A stretch of DNA of 64,000 bases from Phenylobacterium deserti (GCA_943332615.1 CALQQB010000013.1:1-64000), one strand, 5' to 3'. Counted from the stretch's first letter, positions 28,512-38,002 are shown. Numbers and translations: made by a program. The notes: generated from the sequence alone by a model not told the origin.

Positions 28512-28940
28512 TCAGCCGAGCTTGACCTCGTAGAGCTCGCGTACAAGGCGCAATCCGTCGAGCAGCCGGTCGCGCTCCTGCGGGTCCGGCTGGGCGCTGA
28601 CCATGAGCCGCCAGGCGCGGACGTGGACCGTCAGGGCCGCCTTATCGACCCTTTGGCTCTCCATCAGGACCTCCAGCAGGCCCGCGAGGCTCGCGACCAC
28701 CTGACCGGCGCCTGCGGCGCTACGGTCGGGATGGCCCTCCACCACGGTCTTCAGGGTTTCCAGGTCGTCGCGACTGTAGGTTGAGCTCAGGGATGAGACC
28801 AGGCTCTCGGCCAGGGCCAGCACGTCGGATTCGCCAGCGTTAGGCCGAACCAGGGGCCGGTTCTGGTAGAGGGGGGGCATGGCCGTCTCAAATGCCTGTT
28901 CCGCGCCACGGGGGCCGGGCGCAAAGGCCATGTCTGGCAT
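28512..28940 (-). CDS. Conserved-looking hypothetical protein (142 residues)
   Basis: The product is soluble and mostly alpha-helical after a loose N-terminal 35 residues, with segments ESDVLALAESLVSSLSSTY and VASLAGLLEVLMESQRV. It shows no recognised motif. Starts at 28940, 28931 and 28880 are possible; the first is used here. GC at third positions is high, supporting a real gene. It lies between the EVE gene and the leucine operon with its own spacing of about 70 bases on either side. Confidence 0.6.
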   Translation of the reverse strand: MPDMAFAPGPRGAEQAFETAMPPLYQNRPLVRPNAGESDVLALAESLVSSLSSTYSRDDLETLKTVVEGHPDRSAAGAGQVVASLAGLLEVLMESQRVDKAALTVHVRAWRLMVSAQPDPQERDRLLDGLRLVRELYEVKLG

Positions 28941-29007
28941 AGAGGCCTTAACGCAGGGCTATCGGCCTTTGCTTCCCAGCGGGAGACCCGGCGTTTGGGG
29001 CTCTGAC

Positions 29008-30060
29008 CTAAAGCTCCGCCAGCACCGCGTCGCCCATCTCAACCGTCGATAGCGAGCCGCCCAGATCCCGGGTGCGGGCGCCCTTGTCCAGCGCCGTGCT
29101 GACGGCGGCGAACAGGCGATCGGCTTCGGCGGGCCGGTCCAGGGACCAGCGCAGCGCCATCTCGAACGAGAGGATGGCGGCCAGCGGATTGGCCACGCCA
29201 AGGCCCGCGATATCCGGCGCCGAGCCGTGGATCGGCTCATAGAGGCCGGGGGTTCCCGCCACGCCCAGCGCCGCCGAGGGCAGCATGCCGAGCGAGCCGG
29301 TCAGCTGGGCGGAGATGTCCGACAGGATATCGCCGAACAGGTTGTCGGTGACCATCACGTCGAACTGCTTGGGGTTCTTGACGATCTGCATGGCGGCGTT
29401 GTCGGCGAGGATGTGCTCCAGCTCGACATCGGCATAGTCGCGCTGGTGCAGGGCCGTGACCACGCGCCGCCACAGCAGGCCGCTGTCCATCACATTGGAC
29501 TTCTCGGCGCTGGTCACCTTGTTGCGCCGGCCCCGGGCCAGTTCGAAGGCCACGCGGGCGACGCGCTCGATTTCCATCGTCGTATAGACCTGGGTGTCCA
29601 CCGCCCGCTGGCCGCCGCCCGGCAGGTCCTCGATGAAGCGGGGGCTGCCGAAATAGATGCCGCCGGTCAGCTCGCGCACGATCATGAAGTCCAGGCCCTC
29701 GACCACCTCGCGCTTGAGGGACGAGGCGTCGGCCAGCGGCTGGAAGCACAGCGCCGGGCGCAGGTTGGCGAACACGTTCATGCCGGCGCGAAGGGCCAGC
29801 AGCCCCGCCTCCGGCCGTTTGTCGCGTGGGGTCCCGGCCCATTGCGGTCCGCCGACGGCGCCCATCAGCACGGCGCGGGCGGCCTTGGCGGCGGCCAGGG
29901 TCTCGTCGGCCAGCGGCGTGCCCAGCTGGTCATAGCTGATCCCGCCGAACGGGCGCTCGTCCAGACTGAGGTCGGGCGTCAGGGCCTCGGCCACGCGGCG
30001 CACCTGGGCGGTCACTTCCGGCCCGATCCCGTCGCCGGGCAGCAGCAGCAGGTCGGTCAT
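29008..30060 (-). CDS. leuB: 3-isopropylmalate dehydrogenase
   Basis: The 350-residue enzyme starts [16 protein letters not shown]. It contains [10 protein letters not shown], the catalytic region [29 protein letters not shown] (in pieces) and [14 protein letters not shown]. It oxidatively decarboxylates 3-isopropylmalate with NAD+ in leucine synthesis. It is last in the minus-strand run leuC-VOC-leuD-ABM-leuB and starts 13 bases after the ABM gene. A 24-codon longer start exists but its sequence is not family-like. Confidence 0.96.
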   Translation of the reverse strand: MTDLLLLPGDGIGPEVTAQVRRVAEALTPDLSLDERPFGGISYDQLGTPLADETLAAAKAARAVLMGAVGGPQWAGTPRDKRPEAGLLALRAGMNVFANLRPALCFQPLADASSLKREVVEGLDFMIVRELTGGIYFGSPRFIEDLPGGGQRAVDTQVYTTMEIERVARVAFELARGRRNKVTSAEKSNVMDSGLLWRRVVTALHQRDYADVELEHILADNAAMQIVKNPKQFDVMVTDNLFGDILSDISAQLTGSLGMLPSAALGVAGTPGLYEPIHGSAPDIAGLGVANPLAAILSFEMALRWSLDRPAEADRLFAAVSTALDKGARTRDLGGSLSTVEMGDAVLAEL

Positions 30061-30073
30061 CTCGTGAAAACCT

Positions 30074-30373
30074 CTAGAGGGCGCGTACGGAGGCGACCTC
30101 ATAGAGGCTGAGCTGGCGGTCGAAAACCCCAAGCTCTGCGTTGGCCGCCCGCCAGACAGCCATGTGCGGGGCCTTGAAATGCGCGTCGATCGCCGCCTGG
30201 TCGCGCCAGGCCTCGAACACCCGGATCAGGCCGGAGTCCTGGATGTCGATGGCGTAGGCGTAGGTTATGCAGCCGTCTTCGGCGCGGCTGGCGGCCAGCA
30301 TGGCGTCCTGGTGCGGGCGCAGGTCGGCCAGGTTCTCCGGCGGCACGCGGACGGTTCCGGCGATGATGATCAT
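30074..30373 (-). CDS. Antibiotic biosynthesis monooxygenase (ABM) family protein
   Basis: The 99-residue protein starts [20 protein letters not shown]. It shows the ABM dimeric ferredoxin-like pattern: [35 protein letters not shown]. Members are small quinol/aldehyde-type monooxygenases or detoxification proteins. Its ATG overlaps the leuD TGA, and GGAGGG lies upstream within leuD, so it is translated from the leucine operon. It has no known role in leucine synthesis. Confidence 0.85.
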   Translation of the reverse strand: MIIIAGTVRVPPENLADLRPHQDAMLAASRAEDGCITYAYAIDIQDSGLIRVFEAWRDQAAIDAHFKAPHMAVWRAANAELGVFDRQLSLYEVASVRAL

Positions 30374-30981
30374 GCGCCCTCCAGCCACGGCTGCGACAGA
30401 GCGCGGCGCATTTCGTAGGTGTCGATGGCGGGCGCTACTTCCAGGGTCTCGCCGATGGCGTCCAGGCCCTTCAGCATCTTCTGCTTGCGGTTGGGGTCGA
30501 TCTCGAAGGTGAACACCGCGCCGGACGGCGAGGTCACGGTCTGGGTCTCCAGGTCGATGCTGACCACGTGGTTGCCGCCGCGCGCCTCGTCCATCAGCTG
30601 CTGCACCTGCTCAGCCTTCAGCACCACCGGCAGCAGGCCGTTCTGGAAGCAGTTGTTGTAGAAGATGTCGGCGAAGCTGGTGGAGATCACCGCCTTCACG
30701 CCGAAGTCCATCAGCGCCCAGGGCGCGTGCTCGCGGCTGGAGCCGCAGCCGAAGTTGTCGCCGGCGATCAGCACGCCCGCGCCCTTGTAGGCCGGCTGGT
30801 TCAGCACGAAGCCGGGCTTCTCCACCCCGTCGCGGTCGAAGCGCAGGTCGTAGAACAGGCCCTTGGCCAGGCCCGCGCGCTCGACGGTCTTCAGGAACTG
30901 CTTGGGGATGATCTGGTCGGTGTCGATGTTGGACAGGGGCAGCGGCGCGGCCTTGGCGTCCAGGCGGGTGAAGGCTTCCAT
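30370..30981 (-). CDS. leuD: 3-isopropylmalate dehydratase small subunit
   Basis: The 203-residue subunit shows [19 protein letters not shown], the [14 protein letters not shown] swivel-domain motif and [17 protein letters not shown]. It pairs with LeuC to isomerise 2- to 3-isopropylmalate. Its start shares one base with the stop of the upstream VOC gene. Longer open readings on this strand are not supported. Confidence 0.96.
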   Translation of the reverse strand: MEAFTRLDAKAAPLPLSNIDTDQIIPKQFLKTVERAGLAKGLFYDLRFDRDGVEKPGFVLNQPAYKGAGVLIAGDNFGCGSSREHAPWALMDFGVKAVISTSFADIFYNNCFQNGLLPVVLKAEQVQQLMDEARGGNHVVSIDLETQTVTSPSGAVFTFEIDPNRKQKMLKGLDAIGETLEVAPAIDTYEMRRALSQPWLEGA

Positions 30982-31793
30982 CAGGTGGGCTCCGCGACCG
31001 GGGTCTGCTGGATCATGATCGTCGGCACGCCGCCCAGGCTCGCCCCATCTGGCGCGGCGCGGACGGTGAAGACCTTGGTGCCGGGCTTGCGGCCGGTCCG
31101 CAGCTCCGAGACGTTGAAGCCCTCGGCGGCCAGCCGGGCGTGAAGGGCGTCCGGATCGGTGACGCGCCAGGCGAGGCCGCCGAAGCTGTCGGGCTCGTCG
31201 GACGCCGCGCGCTTGGTGCTGGCGCCGAACTCCAGCACCCCCTGACCGCAGCGGAAGAACAGCTGGCGCGCGCCCCAGGCCTCGTTGGCGCGGTCCAGCC
31301 GCAGGTCCAGGCCCAGGCGTCCGCCGAAGTTGGCGACGGCCCGGTCGATGTTCGCGGTGCGGACGACGACGTGGTCGAGCGCGGGCAGGCCGCGGGTTGC
31401 GCGCGACGGCAGGGGCGGCAAGCCCATCAGCGCGACCTGCACGCCGCCCGTGGAGGCCGGCGTGAACATCGTGGCCCGCTCGGTGCGCTCGGCGATGGCG
31501 AAGCCGCGGCGCTCGCAGAGACGGGTGTCGGCGTCGAGGTCGGAGGCGGTGAACGCCACCAGCCATTGTCCCTCGCCGGCCTCGTCAAGGCGGGCGCGGA
31601 CGCGATCGCCGGATGCGCCGTCGCCGTCCGGGGCGATGACCTCCAGGCCCATGTTGTCCAACCAGAACCAGGCGCGACACGCGCCGTCGCCGTCCTGCAA
31701 CTGGGGCTCGATCCCCAGCAGCCGGGCATAGCCGTCGGCCGCCGCGTCGAAATCGCGGACGGTGATGGCGACGTGGTGCAGGCCGGTGATCAC
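30981..31793 (-). CDS. VOC (glyoxalase-like) family protein
   Basis: The 270-residue protein has two betaalphabetabetabeta modules: [28 protein letters not shown] at the start (in pieces), and [21 protein letters not shown] at about residue 136. His6/His7 and His141 are candidate metal ligands. The family includes glyoxalases, dioxygenases and methylmalonyl-CoA epimerases; no substrate can be assigned. It is inserted between leuC and leuD with start/stop overlaps on both sides, so its expression must follow the leucine genes. Confidence 0.85.
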   Translation of the reverse strand: MITGLHHVAITVRDFDAAADGYARLLGIEPQLQDGDGACRAWFWLDNMGLEVIAPDGDGASGDRVRARLDEAGEGQWLVAFTASDLDADTRLCERRGFAIAERTERATMFTPASTGGVQVALMGLPPLPSRATRGLPALDHVVVRTANIDRAVANFGGRLGLDLRLDRANEAWGARQLFFRCGQGVLEFGASTKRAASDEPDSFGGLAWRVTDPDALHARLAAEGFNVSELRTGRKPGTKVFTVRAAPDGASLGGVPTIMIQQTPVAEPT

Positions 31794-33217
31794 GACAGGA
31801 AGTCCCGCACGTCGGCGATGTGGCCGGCGATGGCGGCGGCGGCGGCCATGGCGGGGCTCATCAGGTGGGTGCGGCCGCCGCGGCCCTGGCGGCCCTCAAA
31901 GTTTCTGTTTGAAGTGGAAGCGCAGCGTTGGCCGTCGGCGAGCTTGTCGGGGTTCATGGCCAGGCACATGGAGCACCCGGGCTCGCGCCACTCGAAGCCG
32001 GCGGCCTTGAAGATGGCGTCCAGGCCCTCGTCCTCCGCCTGGTTCTTCACCAGGCCGGAGCCCGGCACGACCATGGCGCGGACGTGCGGCGCCACCAGCC
32101 GACCGTGGAGGAAGGCGGTCTGGACGACCTGGGCGGCGGCCCGCAGGTCCTCGATGCGGCTGTTGGTGCAGGAGCCGATGAACACCACGTCGATCCTGGC
32201 CTCGGTGATCGGCTGGCCGGCGGTCAGGCCCATATACTCCAGGGCCCGGACGGCCGAGGCGCGCTTGTCCGGGGTGTCGAAGCTCTCGGGCGCGGGGACG
32301 CATCCCGTGACGGCGACCACGTCCTCAGGGCTGGTGCCCCAGGTGACGGTGGGGGCGATGGCGGCGGCGTCCAGCACGATCTCACGGTCGAAGACGGCGT
32401 CGTCGTCGGTGAAGAAGGTCTTCCAATAGGCCAGCGCCATCTCCCAGGCCCCGCCTTTGGGGGTCGCCGGCCGGCCCTTGAGGTAGTCGAAGGTCGCGTC
32501 GTCGGGCGCCACCAGGCCGGCCCGCGCCCCGCCCTCGATGGTCAGGTTGCAGAGCGTCATGCGGCCTTCCATCGACAGCCCGCGCACGGCGGAGCCGGCG
32601 TATTCGATGACGTAGCCCGTACCGCCAGCGGTGCCGATCTGGCCGATGACGGCCAGGGCGAAGTCCTTGGCGCCGACCCCGGGGGCCGGTTCGCCCTCGA
32701 TGCGGACGCGGAAATTCCTGGCCTTCTTCTGGCGCAGCGTCTGGGTGGCCAGCACATGCTCGACCTCGGAGGTGCCGATGCCGTGGGCCAGGGCCCCGAA
32801 CGCGCCATGGGTCGAGGTGTGGCTGTCGCCGCAGACGATGGTCATGCCCGGTTGGGTGCGACCCTGCTCGGGCCCGACCACGTGGACGATGCCGTTGCGG
32901 ATATCGCCCATGGGGAAGAACTCGATGCCGTAGTCGTCGACATTCTTCGCCAGGGTCTGGAGTTGCAGGCGCGCCTCCTCGTCGGCGACGGCGTCGATGC
33001 CCAGGGCCTGGCCCTCGGTCGGCACGTTGTGGTCGGCGACCGCCAGGGTCCGGTCCGGCCGGCGCACCGCGCGGCGCGTGGCGCGAAGGCCGGCGAAGGC
33101 CTGCGGGGTCGTCACCTCATGGATGAGATGCAGGTCGATATAGAGGATCGCCTCGCCGTCCTGTTCGGTGACCAGGTGGGCGTCCCAAATTTTGTCGTAG
33201 AGGGTCTTGCCGGGCAT
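31790..33217 (-). CDS. leuC: 3-isopropylmalate dehydratase large subunit
   Basis: The 475-residue aconitase-family subunit starts [16 protein letters not shown] (an alternative start nine bases upstream gives MRPMPGK). It has [33 protein letters not shown] and [12 protein letters not shown] with the three 4Fe-4S cysteine ligands. It works with LeuD. It opens the leucine operon, preceded by a 9-bp stem-loop at 33330-33369 that might act as an attenuator or as the terminator of the small upstream ORF. Confidence 0.96.
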   Translation of the reverse strand: MPGKTLYDKIWDAHLVTEQDGEAILYIDLHLIHEVTTPQAFAGLRATRRAVRRPDRTLAVADHNVPTEGQALGIDAVADEEARLQLQTLAKNVDDYGIEFFPMGDIRNGIVHVVGPEQGRTQPGMTIVCGDSHTSTHGAFGALAHGIGTSEVEHVLATQTLRQKKARNFRVRIEGEPAPGVGAKDFALAVIGQIGTAGGTGYVIEYAGSAVRGLSMEGRMTLCNLTIEGGARAGLVAPDDATFDYLKGRPATPKGGAWEMALAYWKTFFTDDDAVFDREIVLDAAAIAPTVTWGTSPEDVVAVTGCVPAPESFDTPDKRASAVRALEYMGLTAGQPITEARIDVVFIGSCTNSRIEDLRAAAQVVQTAFLHGRLVAPHVRAMVVPGSGLVKNQAEDEGLDAIFKAAGFEWREPGCSMCLAMNPDKLADGQRCASTSNRNFEGRQGRGGRTHLMSPAMAAAAAIAGHIADVRDFLS

Positions 33218-33329
33218 GGGCCGCATGTAGGTCGCGGGGCATGCGCACGTCTAGTGCCGCGACACCGCATTGCAGCCCCGCGCGCGTTTGGCGTGACGCC
33301 GGCGCGGTGGCGGTCAGGCTGAAACCGGC

Positions 33330-33369
33330 GGTCCTGGCCCCCCTTCGAAAAGGTTAGGCAGCCAGGACC
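33330..33369 (-). terminator. Stem-loop upstream of leuC (terminator or attenuator)
   Basis: GGTCCTGGC (33330-33338) and GCCAGGACC (33361-33369) pair perfectly across a 22-base loop. It lies downstream of the small minus ORF at 33388-33492 and upstream of leuC. No U-tract follows, so termination would not be a classic intrinsic one. Confidence 0.45.
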
Positions 33370-33387
33370 GGGGGCTTGGGCTTCAGG

Positions 33388-33492
33388 TCAGAAGAAAATG
33401 TTGAAGCGCATCGCCTGCGGCGGCAGGCGTTCGAGTTCGCGCGCCAGCGGGGCGAACATCGCGTCGAGGATCTTTTCGATCAGGGCGATCAT
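33388..33492 (-). CDS. Small amphipathic protein (34 residues)
   Basis: This short frame begins MIALIEKILDAMFAPLAREL and ends MRFNIFF. AAGGAG lies eight bases before the ATG, an ideal ribosome site. The helix is amphipathic with Phe-rich ends. There is no run of leucine codons, so it does not look like a leu leader peptide. Upstream sits the near-palindrome TTGTGCAGTGCAA. The function is unknown; a small membrane-associated or granule-associated peptide is possible. Confidence 0.5.
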   Translation of the reverse strand: MIALIEKILDAMFAPLARELERLPPQAMRFNIFF

Positions 33493-33510
33493 CTGCGCCA
33501 CTCCTTCTTG

Positions 33511-33523
33511 TTGTGCAGTGCAA
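33511..33523. promoter_or_regulatory. TTGTGCAGTGCAA dyad upstream of the 34-residue ORF
   Basis: This 13-bp near-perfect palindrome with TGCA half-sites lies about 20 bases before the ATG of the small ORF. A related GCTGCAATGC occurs near 33591. TGC-N-GCA dyads precede phasin-type genes in alphaproteobacteria (PhaR sites), so PHB-linked control is possible but unproven. Confidence 0.3.
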
Positions 33524-33637
33524 TATAGCCCGCAGATAGGCGTCCACCTCGGTGAGATCAAGGAATTCTAAGGTCGGTGAATAAATATGCGCTGCAATGC
33601 CGCATGTCCCGCGCCGCGGCGCAGCATGGAGGTGGAG

Positions 33638-33877
33638 CTATTCCTCTTCCTCGTCGAACACCGCGTCGTCAGGGCCGGCCTCATAGACCAGCAGGTCACC
33701 GGGCTGGCAGTCCAGTTCGCGGCACAGGGCGGCGAGGGTGGAGAAGCGCACCGCGCGGGCCTTGCCGGTCTTCAGGATCGACAGGTTGGCGATGGTGACG
33801 CCAACGCGGTCGGCGAGTTCGGTCAGCGACATGCGCCGCTCGAGCAAGACGCGGTCCAGGCTTACGCGGATCGGCAT
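33638..33877 (-). CDS. XRE/Cro-CI family regulator (YozG-like)
   Basis: The 79-residue protein is a single helix-turn-helix: RMSLTELADRVGVTIANLSILKTGKARAVRFSTLAALCREL in pieces, followed by LDCQPGDLLVYE and an acidic tail (FDEEEE). This is the short form commonly paired with DUF2975 membrane proteins. It begins 22 bases after the DUF2975 gene on the same strand. It probably regulates its own operon, and the AT-rich dyads at 34742-34793 are candidate operators. Confidence 0.9.
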   Translation of the reverse strand: MPIRVSLDRVLLERRMSLTELADRVGVTIANLSILKTGKARAVRFSTLAALCRELDCQPGDLLVYEAGPDDAVFDEEEE

Positions 33878-33899
33878 GGCGGAGGTCTCTAAGCCCTTT

Positions 33900-34460
33900 C
33901 TAGATCGTGAGCTCGGCTTCGCGGCGCAGGCGGGCGCCTTCGCGGAAAACTTCCGCCAGCACGAAGACCACGAGGACGGAAAACCAGGCGGTGAGGCTGA
34001 GGCTGGGTTCGACGTGGTCGACGCCAGGCAGCAGCCAGGCGCCGATCATCCAGAAGCCGTAGCGGCCGAGCTCAAGCCCCGCGAGCATCAGGCCGATCAA
34101 GCGCAGGCGCGCCACATTGTCGGGATGGAAGGGATCGCCGGCGGTCAGGGTGGTGAAGATCCTGCGCAGCGAGCCCACGATCACCAGGATGCCGGCCAGG
34201 TACAGACCGGCCGCGAACAGGCCGCTGGTGAGGGACGGTCCGTTCTTGGTCAGCTCTTTGATGGCGGTGGTGCGGACCGTCTGGCCCTCGAGTTCGCCGC
34301 TGAGCCGGATGTTGGGAAGCAGGTCGGGATTGAAGGTCAGCAGCATTGCGACCAGGGCAATCAGGGCGAAGACGGCGACGCCGATCCAGAGGGCCGCGAA
34401 GACGACATCGAGGATGATCTTCAGGAAGCTCGAAACCGAGCCGGGACCCAAGGCGCGCAT
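33900..34460 (-). CDS. DUF2975 domain membrane protein
   Basis: The 186-residue protein has four predicted membrane helices: FAALWIGVAVFALIALVAML, LFAAGLYLAGILVIVGSL, LIGLMLAGLELGRYGFWMI and LTAWFSVLVVFVLAEVF. DPFHPDNVARLRLIG is the conserved DUF2975 loop. The family is almost always encoded beside a YozG-type XRE regulator, as here. The joint function is unknown; a membrane sensor controlling the regulator is a fair inference. Confidence 0.9.
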   Translation of the reverse strand: MRALGPGSVSSFLKIILDVVFAALWIGVAVFALIALVAMLLTFNPDLLPNIRLSGELEGQTVRTTAIKELTKNGPSLTSGLFAAGLYLAGILVIVGSLRRIFTTLTAGDPFHPDNVARLRLIGLMLAGLELGRYGFWMIGAWLLPGVDHVEPSLSLTAWFSVLVVFVLAEVFREGARLRREAELTI

Positions 34461-34565
34461 GCCGGACTGCTCTCCCCCAACAAAGTCCGTCTGGATCCGC
34501 CGCGGCGGGCGCTAGGTCCGGCGCCGGGCGAATCTGACGATCCTCAAGACGTTCACATGCAAGTC

Positions 34566-34673
34566 TTAGAGGAAGGCGGCGCGGGCGACGATGCTCAGCA
34601 TCGGCGTGGCGGCGAGGATGACCACGAAGATCATCGCGGTGCGGTCGAGGACATTCATCACGTTGGCGGACAT
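34566..34673 (-). CDS. Small membrane protein (35 residues)
   Basis: MSANVMNVLDRTAMIFVVIL starts the frame, which has one membrane helix (MIFVVILAATPMLSIVARAA) and ends AFL. AGGA lies before the ATG at 34673. It is the first gene of the minus-strand set with DUF2975 and the XRE regulator, about 105 bases upstream of DUF2975. Function unknown. Confidence 0.6.
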   Translation of the reverse strand: MSANVMNVLDRTAMIFVVILAATPMLSIVARAAFL

Positions 34674-34741
34674 TTCAGTTTCCTGTCTAGCTATGCTGCG
34701 ATGCAGCAGGTGAGCGCCGGAACCCCGTGTCCCGGTATGAC

Positions 34742-34793
34742 TATCGATACGCCCACATCGATTTTCGATCACGTGAATATCGAGTAACGATAT
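34742..34793. promoter_or_regulatory. Cluster of palindromes in an AT-rich intergenic block
   Basis: Within 52 bases lie TATCGATA (34742-34749), ATCGAT (34757-34762), TCACGTGA (34769-34776) and ATATCG-N5-CGATAT (34777-34793). The block separates the small membrane protein/DUF2975/XRE genes from rdgB and is strikingly AT-rich. The repeated ATCGA half-sites suggest a multimeric operator, plausibly for the XRE protein. Confidence 0.45.
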
Positions 34794-34860
34794 TAAACTT
34801 TCGCAATGCAGCGAAATGGCCCGTCGGGCTAAGACCCTGGCCAAACGGAGTGCGCGACCC

Positions 34861-35460
34861 ATGGCTCTTAACCTTGTTCCGGGGACCCGACTGGTCGTGG
34901 CCACCCACAATCCGGGCAAGGCCCGCGAGCTGCAGGAGATTCTGGAGGGCCGCTTCGAGCTGGTGGCGGCCGGCGAACTGGGGCTGCCGGAACCGGACGA
35001 GACCGAGACCACCTTCGTCGGCAACGCGCTGCTGAAGGCCCGCGCCGCCGCCGACGGCAGCGGGATGATCGCGCTGGCCGATGACAGCGGGCTGTCGGTG
35101 ACGGCGCTGGGCGGCGCGCCCGGGATCTATTCGGCGCGCTGGGCCGGGCCCGAGAAGGACTTCACGATGGCCATCCGCAAGGTCGAGGAACGGCTGGAGG
35201 CGGTCGGCGCCGAGGACTTCTCCGCCTGGTTCACCTCGGCCCTGGCGGTGGCCTGGCCCGGCGGGCCGGCGGTGGTGGTGGAAGGCCGGGTGGACGGAAC
35301 CCTCACCTTCCCGCCGCGCGGCGACCAGGGCTTCGGATACGATCCGATCTTCATTCCGGAAGGCCTGTCCCAGACCTTTGGCGAACTGGAGCGGGCGGCG
35401 AAGGATGGCATGAGCCACCGGGCGCGGGCCTTCGTTAAGCTCAAGGCCGCGCTGCTTTGA
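34861..35460 (+). CDS. rdgB: dITP/XTP pyrophosphatase (RdgB/HAM1)
   Basis: The 199-residue protein starts [20 protein letters not shown]. The family motifs [34 protein letters not shown] and GYDPIFIP are all present. It removes non-canonical purine triphosphates from the nucleotide pool. A 15-codon upstream start (34816) is possible but less typical. The stop overlaps the TTG start of hemW (TTGA). Confidence 0.95.
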   Translation: MALNLVPGTRLVVATHNPGKARELQEILEGRFELVAAGELGLPEPDETETTFVGNALLKARAAADGSGMIALADDSGLSVTALGGAPGIYSARWAGPEKDFTMAIRKVEERLEAVGAEDFSAWFTSALAVAWPGGPAVVVEGRVDGTLTFPPRGDQGFGYDPIFIPEGLSQTFGELERAAKDGMSHRARAFVKLKAALL

Positions 35461-36611
35461 TCGACGCTCCCCCGTTGGGCGTCTACGTCCACTGGCCCTA
35501 TTGCGCGCGCATCTGCCCCTACTGCGACTTCAACGTCTTCAAGGCGAAGGACCGTGACGCCGAGGCCGCCGCCCTGGCCGGCGCGATCGTCGCCGACCTG
35601 GAGGCGCAGGCGGCGCTGACCGGGCCGCGGGCGCTGGTGTCGGTGTTCTTCGGTGGGGGGACACCCTCGCTGATGGACCCCGACTGGACCGGCGAGATCG
35701 TGGCGGCGGCCCGGCGGCTGTGGACGCCGGCGGACGACCTGGAGGTCAGCCTGGAGGCCAACCCGACGGACGCCGAGGCGGATCGGTTCGCCGGGTTTGC
35801 GGCGGCGGGTGTGACCCGGTTGTCGCTGGGCCTGCAGGCGCTGGACGACACGGCGCTGAAATTGCTGGGCCGCAACCACGACGCCGCAGAGGGCCGCCGC
35901 GCTGCCTTGGCCGCCGCCCGCGCCTTCCCGCGCCTGTCGCTGGACCTGATCTACGCCCGCCCCGACCAGACGCCGGCCGCCTGGGCCGACGAGCTGAAGG
36001 CCGCCGTGGCCCTGGGCGCGGCGCACCTGTCGCCCTACCAGCTGACCATCGAGGCCGGAACCGCTTTCGACCGGGCGGTCCGGCGCGGGACCTTGAAGCC
36101 CCCGGCCGAGGACCTGGCCGCCGACCTCTATGACACGACCCAGGCGGTGCTGGAGGCGGAGGGCTTCGAGGCCTACGAGGTCTCCAACCATGCGCGCGGC
36201 CTCGCGGCCCGCTCGCGGCACAACCTCGTCTACTGGCGTGGCCACGACTACGTCGGCGTCGGCCCGGGCGCGCACGGCCGGATTACCCATGACGGAGCCC
36301 GCCAGGCGACGGAGGCGGCGCGGAAGCCGGCGGACTACATCCGCAAGGTCGGGGAGAGCGGGACCGGCGTTACCTCCGTCGAACGTCTGACGCCGGTCGA
36401 GGCGGCCCAGGAACGGCTGCTGAGCGGGTTGCGAATTCTGGACGGGGTGGCGTTCGCAGACGTCACGGCGCTGGGGCTGACGGCGCTGCACCCCAAGGTG
36501 CGGCAGTTCGTCGATCTCGACCTCCTGGCCGACGACCCCTCGCGCCTGCGCGCCACAACGGATGGCCGGCGCGTGCTGGATCGCCTGACCGTAGAGCTTG
36601 CCCTGCCCTGA
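35457..36611 (+). CDS. hemW: Radical SAM heme chaperone HemW
   Basis: This 384-residue radical SAM protein begins with TTG at 35457, overlapping the rdgB stop. Its [14 protein letters not shown] has the C-x3-C-x2-C cluster ligands, and [25 protein letters not shown] and [13 protein letters not shown] follow. It is the HemW form (heme transfer) rather than oxygen-independent coproporphyrinogen oxidase. The rdgB-hemW order is a common alphaproteobacterial arrangement. Confidence 0.93.
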   Translation: MIDAPPLGVYVHWPYCARICPYCDFNVFKAKDRDAEAAALAGAIVADLEAQAALTGPRALVSVFFGGGTPSLMDPDWTGEIVAAARRLWTPADDLEVSLEANPTDAEADRFAGFAAAGVTRLSLGLQALDDTALKLLGRNHDAAEGRRAALAAARAFPRLSLDLIYARPDQTPAAWADELKAAVALGAAHLSPYQLTIEAGTAFDRAVRRGTLKPPAEDLAADLYDTTQAVLEAEGFEAYEVSNHARGLAARSRHNLVYWRGHDYVGVGPGAHGRITHDGARQATEAARKPADYIRKVGESGTGVTSVERLTPVEAAQERLLSGLRILDGVAFADVTALGLTALHPKVRQFVDLDLLADDPSRLRATTDGRRVLDRLTVELALP

Positions 36612-36698
36612 GGGACGGGGAAGCGCGACCGCGGCCTGGCCGCTTGCGTTTCGGTTGCGCGCTTGCGTTTCGGGCCGGAGCGGCAAACCTTCCGCACC

Positions 36699-37634
36699 AT
36701 GGCCCGCGTGTTCACCCTTCCCGCCCTGGACGACGCGCCGATGGCGCCGGGGCTGTATGTCGTGGCCACGCCGATCGGCAACCTGCGCGACATCACCCTG
36801 CGGGCGCTGGACGTGCTGAACCAGGCCGACCTGGTGCTGGCCGAAGACACCCGGGTGACCGGCAAGCTGCTGTCGATCTATGGCCTTTCGGCCAAGATGG
36901 AGCGCCACGACGAACACGCCGCCGAACGGTCGCGGCCGAAGGCGCTGGCGGCGCTGGCTGCGGGCAAGCGGGTGGTGCTGGTCAGCGACGCGGGCACGCC
37001 GCTGATCTCCGACCCTGGCTACCGGCTGGTGCGCGAGGCCGCCACGGCCGGTCATCCGGTGATCCCCATCCCCGGCGCCTCGGCCATGCTGGCCGGGCTG
37101 TCGGCCGCCGGCCTGCCCACCGACCGCTTCCTGTTCGTGGGGTTCCCGCCCCCGAAGAGCGCCGCGCGTCGGACGTTCCTGACCGAGTTCGCCGGCGTGC
37201 GCGCCACCCTGGTGTTCTTCGAGGGCGGCTCGCGGCTGGCCGCCACCCTGGCGGACATGGCCGCCGTGCTGGGCGACCGCGAGGCGGTGGTCTGCCGGGA
37301 ACTGACCAAACTTTACGAGACCTTCTACCGGGGGCCGCTGGCGACGCTGGCGGCCGATCCGAAGCTGGACGCCCCGAAGGGGGAGATCGTGATCCTGGTA
37401 GGCCCCGGCCGCGAGGTCGAAGCCTCGGCCGCCGACGCCGACGCGGCCCTGGCCGACGCCCTGTCGCGCCTGAAGCCCGCCGACGCCGCCGCCGAGGTGG
37501 CCAAGGCGCTGGGGTTGCCGCGCCGCGACCTCTATCGCCGGGCGTTGGAACTGAAGGACAGTGGGGAACTGAAGGACAGCGGGGAACTGAAGGATAGCGG
37601 GGACCTGAAGGACAGCGGGAAACTGAAGCCGTGA
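36699..37634 (+). CDS. rsmI: 16S rRNA 2'-O-ribose C1402 methyltransferase
   Basis: The 311-residue protein carries the RsmI signatures GLYVVATPIGNLRDITLRAL, LAEDTR, VSDAGTPLISDPGYRLV and IPGASAMLAGL. It methylates C1402 of 16S rRNA using SAM. A start 12 codons upstream is possible. The C-terminus is unusual: five tandem ELKDSG-type hexapeptides encoded by an 18-bp repeat (37548-37630). The GTG start of yraN overlaps its stop. Confidence 0.95.
   Translation: MARVFTLPALDDAPMAPGLYVVATPIGNLRDITLRALDVLNQADLVLAEDTRVTGKLLSIYGLSAKMERHDEHAAERSRPKALAALAAGKRVVLVSDAGTPLISDPGYRLVREAATAGHPVIPIPGASAMLAGLSAAGLPTDRFLFVGFPPPKSAARRTFLTEFAGVRATLVFFEGGSRLAATLADMAAVLGDREAVVCRELTKLYETFYRGPLATLAADPKLDAPKGEIVILVGPGREVEASAADADAALADALSRLKPADAAAEVAKALGLPRRDLYRRALELKDSGELKDSGELKDSGDLKDSGKLKP
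37548..37631 (+). repeat. 18-bp tandem repeat encoding (ELKDSG)n at the RsmI C-terminus
   Basis: Four full units of GAACTGAAGGACAGYGGG (starts 37548, 37566, 37584, 37602) and a partial fifth occur with single-base differences. Each adds Glu-Leu-Lys-Asp-Ser-Gly (one GDL variant). It remains in frame and ends at the rsmI stop. It is likely to vary in copy number between strains. Confidence 0.9.
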
Positions 37635-38002
37635 ACGCGCGGACCGAGCGCGGGGCGCGGGCGCGGCTGGCCGGCCGGCGCGCTGAGGCCTGGGCCGCGG
37701 CCTGGCTGATGGTCCGCGGCTATCGCATCCTGGGCTTCCGCTTGAAGACGCCGCAGGCGGAGATCGATGTCCTGGCCAAGCGCGGCGACGTGCTCGCGGT
37801 CGTCGAGGTGAAGCAGCGGGCGACCATCGAGGCGGCGCTGGAGGCGGTGACCTACGACCAGCGCGAGCGGCTGCGCCGCGCCGGAACCAGCCTCGCCGCG
37901 CGGCGCCCGAGCCTGGCGAACTGCGCGGTGCGCCTTGATCTGCTGGCGCTCGCGCCTGGGCGATTCCCCAGGCATATTCCCGACGCGTGGAAGGGTGGCT
38001 GA
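37631..38002 (+). CDS. yraN: UPF0102 (YraN) family nuclease-like protein
   Basis: The 123-residue protein starts with GTG overlapping the rsmI stop. It shows the restriction-endonuclease-like core of the family: AEAWAAAWLMVRGYRILGFR, then AEIDVLAKRGDVLAVVEVKQR with the E-D-ExK pattern. rsmI-yraN adjacency is a widespread conserved order. The biochemical role is not settled; Holliday junction or recombination links have been suggested for the family. Confidence 0.93.
   Translation: MNARTERGARARLAGRRAEAWAAAWLMVRGYRILGFRLKTPQAEIDVLAKRGDVLAVVEVKQRATIEAALEAVTYDQRERLRRAGTSLAARRPSLANCAVRLDLLALAPGRFPRHIPDAWKGG

Noticed and set aside
33388..33492. Leader peptide for leucine attenuation
   Set aside because: Only five scattered Leu codons and no consecutive run; kept as an unassigned small ORF.
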